Assembly: GCA_001724855.1 (NCBI GenBank)
Contig: MEED01000027.1
Span: 62,001 to 126,000 of the forward strand
Direction of reading: 5' to 3'
DNA from: Lautropia sp. SCN 69-89
Lineage (GTDB): Bacteria > Pseudomonadota > Gammaproteobacteria > Burkholderiales > Burkholderiaceae_E
DNA length: 64,000 nucleotides
A program made the translations under genes and the position numbers. Below are positions 51,431 through 59,071 of this stretch, piece after piece. Position 1 is the stretch's first letter. Each line of letters begins with the position of its first letter. A model generated the notes under the pieces. That model worked only from the letters and a program-made list of their open reading frames with translations. It had not been told where the DNA came from and searched no databases.

Positions 51431-52753
51431 TCAGGATCGTCCGGGTGCGGGAATATGCCGCATCAGCCAGCGCGCGGTGCGCAGCAGCCGCGCGTCGTCG
51501 CCGCGTGCGGCCACCAGCTGCACGCCCAGCGGAAGGCCATTGGCGCCGACGAGCAGCGGCAGGCTGATCGTGGGCATGCCGCAGAAGGTCCACAACGTGC
51601 AGGCGATCGGGTCGCCGGTGCCGTCGGCGGCCAGCGGCGCGGTGCCCAGCGTGGCCGGCGCGAGGATGGCGTCGAAGCGCTCGAACAGCGGGGCAAAGGC
51701 TTCGTTGAGCGGCGCGACCCGCGCCAGCGCCTTGCGGTAGTCGACCGCGGTGATGCGGCGGCCGCGCTCGACCTGGCCGATGAGCGAATCGGAGAGCTGC
51801 GCGCGCCCGCGCTCGTACTCGGCCTCGAACGAGCCGGCGATGTCGGCCTCCATCACGGTGCGGTGCCAGGCGATCGCATCGGCTGCGGCGTGGGGAAGTT
51901 CGATCGCGCCTTGCAGGTCGCCGAGCCTGTCGAGCAGTGCGCCGAAGGCGGCCTGCGCATCGGGCGCGACGCGGTCCCACCACGGCATGCGCGCCCAGCC
52001 GAGGCGCGGCGGGCGCGCCGGGTCGCTCGCGGCCACGCGCGAGAGCGGCGGAGCCGGCAGCGGTCGCGTGGCCGCGTCGCGCGGGTCGTGGCCCCAGAGC
52101 GCCTCGGCCAGCAATGCCGCGTCTTCCACGGTGCGCGCGAAGACGCCCACCTGGTCGAGCGGCGGCGACTGCGACAGCACGCCGCTGCGGCCGATCGCGC
52201 CGAAGCTCGGCTTGTAGCCCACCACGCCGCAAAACGACGCGGGCCGGATCACCGAGCCATTGGTCTGCGTGCCGATCGCCAGCGGCACCATGCCGGCGGC
52301 GACCGCCGCGGCCGAGCCGCTCGACGAGCCGCCGGGCGTGTGGCGCGCATCGTGCGGGTTGCGCGTCTTGCCGGGTGCATAGGTGGCCAGTTCGGTGGTC
52401 ACCGTCTTGCCGATCGGCCAGCCGCCGGCGGCGCGCAGCCGCGCGACGAGCGCTGCATCGGCCTGCGCGATGCGGCCGGCGTGCAGGACGGTGCCGTCCT
52501 CGGTCGGCATGCCCTGCACGTCGATGATGTCCTTCACGCCCACCGGCACGCCGGCGAGCGGTCCCACCCGCAGCCCGTCTTCGCGCCATGCGTCGGACTG
52601 GCGCGCCTCGCGCAGCGCGTGCGCGGCGTCGAGCCAGGCCCAGGCCTGCACCTCGGGCTCGCGCTCGTCGATGCGCGCAAGCAGCGCGCGCACGTAGTCT
52701 TCGGCCGCGAGGCGGCCCGCGGCGATGTCGCGGGCCGCCTCGGCCGCGCTCAA
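51431..52753 (-). CDS. Amidase (amidase signature family)
   Basis: 440 residues from TTG 52753. Ser-cisSer-Lys triad: Lys in PVGVKDIID, Ser pair in GGSSSGSAAAVAAG, and the nucleophile Ser in TNGSVIRPAS (the usual motif is DTGGSIR). The enzyme hydrolyses amides; substrate unknown. It starts 1 bp after the dctM stop and is probably co-transcribed with the TRAP genes, so its substrate may be what that system imports. Confidence 0.85.
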   Translation of the reverse strand: MSAAEAARDIAAGRLAAEDYVRALLARIDEREPEVQAWAWLDAAHALREARQSDAWREDGLRVGPLAGVPVGVKDIIDVQGMPTEDGTVLHAGRIAQADAALVARLRAAGGWPIGKTVTTELATYAPGKTRNPHDARHTPGGSSSGSAAAVAAGMVPLAIGTQTNGSVIRPASFCGVVGYKPSFGAIGRSGVLSQSPPLDQVGVFARTVEDAALLAEALWGHDPRDAATRPLPAPPLSRVAASDPARPPRLGWARMPWWDRVAPDAQAAFGALLDRLGDLQGAIELPHAAADAIAWHRTVMEADIAGSFEAEYERGRAQLSDSLIGQVERGRRITAVDYRKALARVAPLNEAFAPLFERFDAILAPATLGTAPLAADGTGDPIACTLWTFCGMPTISLPLLVGANGLPLGVQLVAARGDDARLLRTARWLMRHIPAPGRS

Positions 52754-52754
52754 C

Positions 52755-54794
52755 TCAGCGATACAGCACCTCCGGCAGCCACAGGCCCACCGCGGGGAAC
52801 ATGTAGAGGATGAAGATCGCGAGGATCTGGATCGCCATGAACGGCATCATCCCCATGAAGATCTGTCCCAGCGTGACGTGGGGTGGCGCCACGCCCTTCA
52901 GGTAGAACGCGGCCATTGCCACCGGCGGCGACAGGAACGCGGTCTGCAGGTTCAGCGCCACCAGCAGCCCGAAGAACAGCGGGTTCACGTCGAAGTGCCC
53001 GATCAGCGGAATGAAGATCGGCATGAAGATCACGATGATCTCGGTCCATTCCAGCGGCCAGCCGAGCAGGAAGATGATCACCTGCGACAGCAGCAGGAAC
53101 TGGATCTTGCTCAGGCCGAGCGACAGCACCCAGTGCTCGATGATCTCCTGCCCCCCCAGCAGCGCGAACGCCGCGGAGAAGATCGACGAGCCGACGAACA
53201 GCCAGCACACCATCGCGCTGGTCTTCGCGGTGAGGAACACCGACTCCTTCATCACGTCGCGATTCAGCGCCCGGTAGGCGATCGCCAGCACGAAGCCGCC
53301 GAACGAGCCGACCGCCGCGGCCTCGCTGGGCGTGGCCAGACCGAACACGATCGCGCCGAGCACCGCGAGAATCAGGATCGCCAGCGGGAAGAACGACGAC
53401 AGCAGCATGCGGAAGACCTGCAGCCGCGCGAAGTTCAGGATCGCGTAGTACGCGGCCAGCAGCGCGACCCCGCCGCCGAGCACGTACCAGAACCAGGCCG
53501 GCACCGGGGTCGCGGCCGCGGCGGACCCGGCCGCGGCGGCAGCGCCGGCGTCGGCCGCGGGCGGCGCTGCCGCCGTTGGCTGCGCTGCGGAGTCGGCCGC
53601 CGCCGCGCCGGCCGCGCCGTCGGCCTGCGCCTTCGCGGCCGGCGTCCCGGCGGCCGCCTCGGGCTCGGCCGCGGGCTCCGCGAGCTGGTCTCCACCGGGC
53701 TCGCCTTCCGTGGCCTGCTCGTCAGTGGCCTCCGGTTCGGCCAGCCCCTCGGGCTCGGCCAGCCCGCCCTCGTCGGCCGATGCGCCGCTGCCCGACTCGC
53801 TGCCCAGTTGCTCGAGCCCGCCGATGTCGACCGCCACCTTCGGCGCGGTCGCCGAGTTCCAGGCAAGGCCGATCACCACGGCCACCGCGAGCGCGGGCAG
53901 CGCGGTGACGAACAGTTCGCGCAGCAGGCGCGACTGGGGCACGCCGACGCTCGAGGCCCCCTTCACCGCCCGCATGAGCGCGGGCAGCGCGCGGTCGCCG
54001 AAGCGCTCGCGCACGCGCTCGATCTCGGCCGGCAGCGGCACCCGCCGCTCGGACTCGGGCAGCGGCGGCATCAGCTTCGGCTTGAGCTTGGCCAGCACGA
54101 TCACGTAGAGGATGTACAGGCCGGCCAGCATCAGGCCGGGGAAGAACGCGCCCGCGTACAGCTGCACCACCGAGACGCCGGCGGTCGCGCCGTAGACGAT
54201 CAGCAGCACCGAAGGCGGAATCAGGATGCCCAGACAGCCGCCGGCGGTGATCGAGCCGGCCGAGATCCGGGTGTCGTAGCCGGCCTTGAGCATCGACGGC
54301 AGCGCGAGCAGGCCCATCAGCGTGACCACCGCGCCGACGATGCCGGTGGCGGTGGCGAACACCGCGCAGGTGAAGATGGTGGCCACCGCGAGCGAGCCCG
54401 GCAGCCGCGCCATCGCCAGGTGCAGCGACTTGAACAGGCGTTCGATCAGGTTGGCCCGCTCGACCAGGTAGCCCATGAAGACGAACAGCGGCACCGCGAT
54501 CAGTACGTCGTTGGCCATCACCGCGTAGGCGCGCTGCACCATCAGGTCGAGCGTCTGCTGGATTGCCTGCTCGGTGCTTCCGGTTCGCTCCATGTAGGCG
54601 AAGAACGCGAACATCACGCCCATGCCCATCAGCGTGAACGCGGTCGGGAAGCCGAGCATGATCGCCGCGACGATCAGCGCCAGCATCAGCAGGCCGAGGT
54701 GACCGCTGGTGAGCGCACCCCACGGCATGAGGATCACCACCGCGGCGACGATGAGTCCGAGGATCGAGACTCCGAAGACAAGTTCCTTGCGCAT
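52755..54794 (-). CDS. dctM: TRAP transporter large permease DctM (with long inserted loop)
   Basis: 679 residues, against about 430 for standard DctM. About 12 membrane segments. It resembles the mannitol/chloroaromatic-type TRAP branch, which carries longer loops. Between about residues 310 and 425 is a low-complexity Ala/Pro/Glu-rich insertion (GLAEPEGLAEPEA, EPEAAAGTPAAKAQ, AAQPTAAAPPAADAG) followed by a predicted membrane segment WFWYVLGGGVALLAAYY. Downstream of dctQ by 12 bp. Confidence 0.88.
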   Translation of the reverse strand: MRKELVFGVSILGLIVAAVVILMPWGALTSGHLGLLMLALIVAAIMLGFPTAFTLMGMGVMFAFFAYMERTGSTEQAIQQTLDLMVQRAYAVMANDVLIAVPLFVFMGYLVERANLIERLFKSLHLAMARLPGSLAVATIFTCAVFATATGIVGAVVTLMGLLALPSMLKAGYDTRISAGSITAGGCLGILIPPSVLLIVYGATAGVSVVQLYAGAFFPGLMLAGLYILYVIVLAKLKPKLMPPLPESERRVPLPAEIERVRERFGDRALPALMRAVKGASSVGVPQSRLLRELFVTALPALAVAVVIGLAWNSATAPKVAVDIGGLEQLGSESGSGASADEGGLAEPEGLAEPEATDEQATEGEPGGDQLAEPAAEPEAAAGTPAAKAQADGAAGAAAADSAAQPTAAAPPAADAGAAAAAGSAAAATPVPAWFWYVLGGGVALLAAYYAILNFARLQVFRMLLSSFFPLAILILAVLGAIVFGLATPSEAAAVGSFGGFVLAIAYRALNRDVMKESVFLTAKTSAMVCWLFVGSSIFSAAFALLGGQEIIEHWVLSLGLSKIQFLLLSQVIIFLLGWPLEWTEIIVIFMPIFIPLIGHFDVNPLFFGLLVALNLQTAFLSPPVAMAAFYLKGVAPPHVTLGQIFMGMMPFMAIQILAIFILYMFPAVGLWLPEVLYR

Positions 54795-54806
54795 CGCTCG
54801 TTTCCT

Positions 54807-55403
54807 TCAGCGCGAGTGCGCTTCGATGTCTTCTTCGTGGTGCCTGACCATCGCCTTGAGCTTGTCGACGTCGACCTCCTCGACGTCCTCCTGGCGCTTG
54901 GGCCACTCGCCGTTCTTCAGGCAGACGATGCAGCGCAGGATCTCCACCACGCCCTGCACCAGCAGCAGCGCGCCGGCCACCGGGATCACCGCCTTGAACG
55001 GATAGATCGGCGGTCCCTCGGCGGTGATCGACGAATGCTCGCGGATCGCGAACGACTCGCCCGCGTACTGGTAGCCGGCCCAGACCAGCGCGACGATGCC
55101 CGGGATGAAGAACACGATGTACAGCGTCAGGTCGAAGAACGCCTGCGTGCGCGGCGAGAAGAAGCCGTACAGGATGTCGCCGCGCACGTGCCCGTTGGCC
55201 GACAGCGTGTAGGCGCCGGCCATCATGAACAGCGTGCCGTAGAGCATGATCTGCGCGTCGAAGGCCCACGGGTGCGGCGCGTTCAGCACGTAACGCGAGA
55301 ACACTTCCCAGGTGATCAGGGCCGTGAGCGCGACGATCAGCCACGCGAAGAAGTGGCCGATCCGGGTGTTGAACCGGTCGACCGTCAGGAATAGCTTCTG
55401 CAT
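54807..55403 (-). CDS. dctQ: TRAP transporter small permease DctQ
   Basis: 198 residues from ATG 55403, with four hydrophobic segments (FFAWLIVALTALITWEVF, IMLYGTLFMMAGAYTL and two more). C-terminal region is charged (VRHHEEDIEAHSR). It links DctP recognition to the DctM permease. A strong hairpin (55494-55521) separates it from dctP. Confidence 0.88.
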   Translation of the reverse strand: MQKLFLTVDRFNTRIGHFFAWLIVALTALITWEVFSRYVLNAPHPWAFDAQIMLYGTLFMMAGAYTLSANGHVRGDILYGFFSPRTQAFFDLTLYIVFFIPGIVALVWAGYQYAGESFAIREHSSITAEGPPIYPFKAVIPVAGALLLVQGVVEILRCIVCLKNGEWPKRQEDVEEVDVDKLKAMVRHHEEDIEAHSR

Positions 55404-55493
55404 GTCGGGCCTGCGTCTTTCGGTGCGCGGCTGCACGCGGGCCATTTGCGACGCCGCGCGGAAGGCGGCGGCCGGCCCCGAGCCGGGAGGAAG

Positions 55494-55521
55494 CGGCGCG
55501 GGAGCCGCTGGCCCCGCGCCG
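55494..55521. terminator. Strong hairpin between dctP and dctQ
   Basis: CGGCGCGGG (55494-55502) and CCCGCGCCG (55513-55521) pair across a 10-nt loop just after the dctP stop. No T-run. Such stems often stabilise or partly terminate the binding-protein message so that it exceeds the permease message. Confidence 0.5.
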
Positions 55522-55534
55522 GTGCTGCGCTAGA

Positions 55535-56659
55535 TCAGGACTTCTTCGCCTTCTTCGGGCCGAAGTAGTGGTTGTAGGCCATCCGGCGGTTGGTGTTGGT
55601 GTCCATGTCCCACTTCACCGTGCGCGCCGCGAACGCGCGCTGCGAGTCGAGGATCTCCTTGAACAGCGCGTTCGACTTGCCCATCTTCTCGACCACGCCG
55701 TCGTAGATTTCCAGCTGCTGCTGCAGGATCGCGTCGGGCGTCTTGTAGAACTTGACGCCGTCCTTCTTCTGCATCTCCTCGTAGTCTTTCGAGTAGCGGT
55801 CGATCGCCTTCCACGACATGTCGGCCGACGCCGCCTCGACCGCGTTGTCGATGATCGCGCGCAGCTTCTCGGGCAGCGCGTCGAACTTGGTCTTGTTGAA
55901 CAGCACCTCGAACTGCTCGGCGTTCTGGTGGTAGCTCTGCAGCATGCACACCTTCGAGACGTCGGGGAAGCCGAGCAGCCGGTCGGAGCTGGCGTTGTTG
56001 AACTCGGCGCCGTCGAGCAGGCCGCGGTCCATCGCAGGAACGATCTCGCCGCCGGGCAGCGCGTTCACGGCCACGCCCATCGCGGTGAACACGTCGATCG
56101 ACAGGCCGACGGTGCGGAACTTCAGGCCCTTCATGTCCGAAGCCTTGGTGATCGGCTTCTTGAACCAGCCCAGCGGCTGCGAGGCCATCGGGCCGTAGAC
56201 GTAGGACTTCACGTTCGCGCCGATCGACTGGTAGAGCTTCTCGAGGAACGCCTTGCCGCCGCCGTACTTGTGCCACGCGAGCAGCATGTTGGCGTCCATG
56301 CCGAAGCCCGGGCCCGAACCCCACAGCGCCAGCGCGTTGTTCTTGCCGTAGTGGTAGACGACCACGCCGTGGCCGCCGTCGAGCGTGCCTTTGGAGACCG
56401 CGTCGAGCAGGTTGAACGCCGGCACCACCGCACCGGCTGGCAGCACCTCGATCTTCATGTCGCCGCCGGTCATGTCGTTGACCTTCTTGGCGAAGTCGAG
56501 CGCGTACTCGTGGAAGATGTCTTTCGACGGCCACGTGCTCTGCCAGCGCATCGAGATCGGTCCCTGGGCCTTGGCGATCATCGGGAACGCGAGCGTGCCG
56601 GCACCGGCGGCGGCGGCGCCGCCGAGGAACTTGCGGCGGGAGCGGGTCTGTTCGGTCAT
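55535..56659 (-). CDS. dctP: TRAP transporter solute-binding protein DctP
   Basis: 374 residues from ATG 56659 with a GGAGGC site. Twin-arginine-type signal (SRRKFLGG) at the N-terminus, so export is probably via Tat. The mature domain (MRWQSTWPSKDIFHEYALDF, LKFRTVGLSIDVFTAMGV, GEIVPAMDRGLLDGAEFNNASS) is of the mannitol/chloroaromatic TRAP binding-protein group, whose members bind organic acids. Ligand here is unproven. Confidence 0.9.
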   Translation of the reverse strand: MTEQTRSRRKFLGGAAAAGAGTLAFPMIAKAQGPISMRWQSTWPSKDIFHEYALDFAKKVNDMTGGDMKIEVLPAGAVVPAFNLLDAVSKGTLDGGHGVVVYHYGKNNALALWGSGPGFGMDANMLLAWHKYGGGKAFLEKLYQSIGANVKSYVYGPMASQPLGWFKKPITKASDMKGLKFRTVGLSIDVFTAMGVAVNALPGGEIVPAMDRGLLDGAEFNNASSDRLLGFPDVSKVCMLQSYHQNAEQFEVLFNKTKFDALPEKLRAIIDNAVEAASADMSWKAIDRYSKDYEEMQKKDGVKFYKTPDAILQQQLEIYDGVVEKMGKSNALFKEILDSQRAFAARTVKWDMDTNTNRRMAYNHYFGPKKAKKS

Positions 56660-56837
56660 GCGAAGCCTCCTTGTGGGAAATCGTTCGGTAAGACAGGGGG
56701 AGCCGGGATCGCCCGGGCGGTGCTGCGGCAAGACGAAGCACGCATCGTAGCGGCCGACGCCGGCCTTGTCACCGGGGCCGCAATACCCACGCGGGTTTAC
56801 CCGCACCGGATTCATACCGCATGGCGAAAGGCAGCGC
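56660..56837. other. Intergenic region between dctP and trkA
   Basis: A 178-bp GC-rich gap with no gene. It must hold the dctP promoter. GCGGGT-TT-ACCCGC (56791-56804) is a tight palindrome 34 bp after the trkA stop; no T-run on the trkA strand. I see no good -10. Confidence 0.4.
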
Positions 56838-58256
56838 TCAGAAGAAGCCGACGCCGACCTGGAACAGCTTCTCGACCTTGGGGATGATCCGCTTGTTCTC
56901 GACGAAGACGATGACGTGGTCTTCGGACTGGATCACGGTGTCGTGGTGCGCCATGATCACGTCGGCGCGCGATGTGTCGCGGCGCGCGCCGAGCGCGCCG
57001 ATCTCGGTCGAGCGCACGATCGCGCCGATGGTCGCGCCACGCGGCAGGTCGATCTGCTCGATGCGCCGGCCCACCACCCGCGAAGACTTGGGGTCGCCGT
57101 GCGCGATCGCCTCGAGCGCCTCGGCCGCGCCGCGGCGCAGCGAGTGCACCGCCACCACGTCGCCGCGGCGCACGTGCGCGAGCAGCTTGCCGATCGTGGT
57201 CTGCGACGGAACGATGGCGATGTCGATGCGGTTGCCCTCGACGAGGTCGGCGTAGGCCTGGCGGTTGATCAGCGCGATCGTGCGCCGCGCGCCCATCCGC
57301 TTGGCGAGCATGCACGACATGATGTTGTTCTCGTCGTCGGAGGTGAGCGCGACGAACAGGTCCATGTCGGCCACCGCCTCGTCGGCGAGCAGGTCCTCGT
57401 CGGTGGTGTCGCCGTTGAGCACCAGCGTCGACGACGGCAGTTGCGTCGACAGGTAGTTGCAGCGGGTGCGGTTCATCTCGATCAGCTTCACCTGGTACTG
57501 CGAGCCCAGCGCGCGCGCCAGCCGCAGGCCGATGTTGCCGCCGCCGGCGATCATCACGCGGCGCACCGGCTTGTCCATGCGGCGCAGGTCGGAGAGCGCA
57601 GTGCGGATGTGCTCGGAGGCCGCCAGCAGGAACACCTCGTCGCCGGGCTCGATCATCGTGTCGCCGTCGGGCCGGATCGAGCGGTCGTTGCGGAAGATCG
57701 CCACGATTCGCATGTCGACGTTCGGGTGCTCGGCGCGCAGGTCGCGGATCTGGCGCCCGACCAGCGGTCCGCCGGCATACGAGCGCACCGCGACCAGCCC
57801 GGCGCGGCCATCGGCGAACTCGAGCACCTGCAGCGCCTCGGGGAAGTGGATCAGCTTGAGCACGTAGTCGGTGACCGTCTGCTCGGGGCAGATCAGCCGG
57901 TCGACGTAGAAGCCGCCGTCGCCGGTGATCTCGGGGTGGTCCTGGAACTCGGGGGCACGGATGCGCGCGATGCGCGTGGGCACGTTGAACAGGCGGGCCG
58001 CGAGTTGGCAGGCGACCAGGTTGGTCTCGTCGCGCGCGGCGGTGGCGATCAGCATGTCGGCATCGGCGGCACCGGCCTGCTCGAGCACCGGCGGATGCGT
58101 GCCGTTGCCGGCGACGGTGCGCAGGTCGAGCTTGTCCTGCAGCTGCGCGAGCTGCGTCACGTCGGTGTCGACGACGGTGATGTCGTTGCGCTCGGAAACG
58201 AGGCTTTCGGCGACCGACGCCCCGACCCGGCCGGCGCCGAGGATGATGATCTTCAA
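56838..58256 (-). CDS. trkA: Trk potassium system NAD-binding subunit TrkA
   Basis: 472 residues from TTG 58256, overlapping the regulator's stop by 4 bp. Two RCK-N NAD-binding halves begin IIILGAGRVGASVAE and VMIAGGGNIGLRLAR (near residue 240), each followed by an RCK-C domain. TrkA binds NAD(H)/ATP and gates TrkH. Downstream of the NtrYX-like pair, as in the conserved betaproteobacterial order. Confidence 0.95.
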   Translation of the reverse strand: MKIIILGAGRVGASVAESLVSERNDITVVDTDVTQLAQLQDKLDLRTVAGNGTHPPVLEQAGAADADMLIATAARDETNLVACQLAARLFNVPTRIARIRAPEFQDHPEITGDGGFYVDRLICPEQTVTDYVLKLIHFPEALQVLEFADGRAGLVAVRSYAGGPLVGRQIRDLRAEHPNVDMRIVAIFRNDRSIRPDGDTMIEPGDEVFLLAASEHIRTALSDLRRMDKPVRRVMIAGGGNIGLRLARALGSQYQVKLIEMNRTRCNYLSTQLPSSTLVLNGDTTDEDLLADEAVADMDLFVALTSDDENNIMSCMLAKRMGARRTIALINRQAYADLVEGNRIDIAIVPSQTTIGKLLAHVRRGDVVAVHSLRRGAAEALEAIAHGDPKSSRVVGRRIEQIDLPRGATIGAIVRSTEIGALGARRDTSRADVIMAHHDTVIQSEDHVIVFVENKRIIPKVEKLFQVGVGFF

Positions 58257-59071
58257 GAGCCCTGCTTGCGATACGCGCCGCGCGACAGGTCGATGCCGAG
58301 CTGCTTGAGCTTGCGGTACAGGTGGGTGCGCTCGAGGCCGGTCTTCTCGGCCACGCGGGTCATGCTGCCGTGCTCGCGCGACAGGTGGTGCTCGAAGTAG
58401 GCGCGCTCGAAGGCGTCGCGCGCCTCGCGCAGCGGCAGGTCGAGCGGCAGGTCGCGCAGCGCCACGCTGGCGGCTGCCGCGGCCGGGTGCAGCGCGACCG
58501 GAGCCGCGCCGCTGCCGGCGAGCGCCGCCCCGAACGCCGCCACTTCGGCGCTGCCGGCAGCCTCGCCGGCCGCCATCGGCGGATGCGCGCGCGCGCCGAT
58601 GACGGGAATCGAGCCGACCTGCGTGGTGGCCTGGAAGCCGCCGGCGCTGCTGCGCAGGCTCGCCGCCGCGGCCGGCGCGCCCGGCGCCTGCTCGGCGCCG
58701 CCCGGGCGGCCGCGCTGCAGGCCGGTTTCGACGGCCTTGAGCAGCTTCTGCAGCGTGATCGGCTTTTCGAGGAAGTCGAGCGCGCCGATGCGCGTGGCCT
58801 CGACCGCGGTGTCGATCGTCGCGTGGCCCGACATCATGATGACCGGCATCGTCAGCTTGCCGCCGCTGGCCCACTCCTTGAGCAGCGTGATGCCGTCGGT
58901 GTCGGGCATCCAGATGTCGAGCAGCACCAGGTCGAGCCGGTTGGCCTCGCGCACCTGGCGCGCCTGCTGCGCGCTCTCGGCGAGCATCACCGTGTGGCCT
59001 TCGTCTCCGAGGATTTCGGAGAGCAGTTCGCGGATGCCGATTTCGTCATCCACTACGAGGATTTCCGCCAT
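58253..59071 (-). CDS. NtrX-like response regulator without AAA+ domain
   Basis: 272 residues. Receiver domain 1-120 with phospho-acceptor Asp 52 (LLDIWMPD), Thr/Ser near 82 and Lys of EKPI near 102. Residues about 125-225 are a low-complexity Ala/Gly/Pro linker. The last ~45 residues are a Fis-type helix-turn-helix (MTRVAEKTGLERTHLYRKLKQLG). NtrX normally has a sigma-54-interacting AAA+ domain between; it is absent here. Overlaps ntrY by 26 bp and trkA by 4 bp. Confidence 0.9.
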   Translation of the reverse strand: MAEILVVDDEIGIRELLSEILGDEGHTVMLAESAQQARQVREANRLDLVLLDIWMPDTDGITLLKEWASGGKLTMPVIMMSGHATIDTAVEATRIGALDFLEKPITLQKLLKAVETGLQRGRPGGAEQAPGAPAAAASLRSSAGGFQATTQVGSIPVIGARAHPPMAAGEAAGSAEVAAFGAALAGSGAAPVALHPAAAAASVALRDLPLDLPLREARDAFERAYFEHHLSREHGSMTRVAEKTGLERTHLYRKLKQLGIDLSRGAYRKQGS

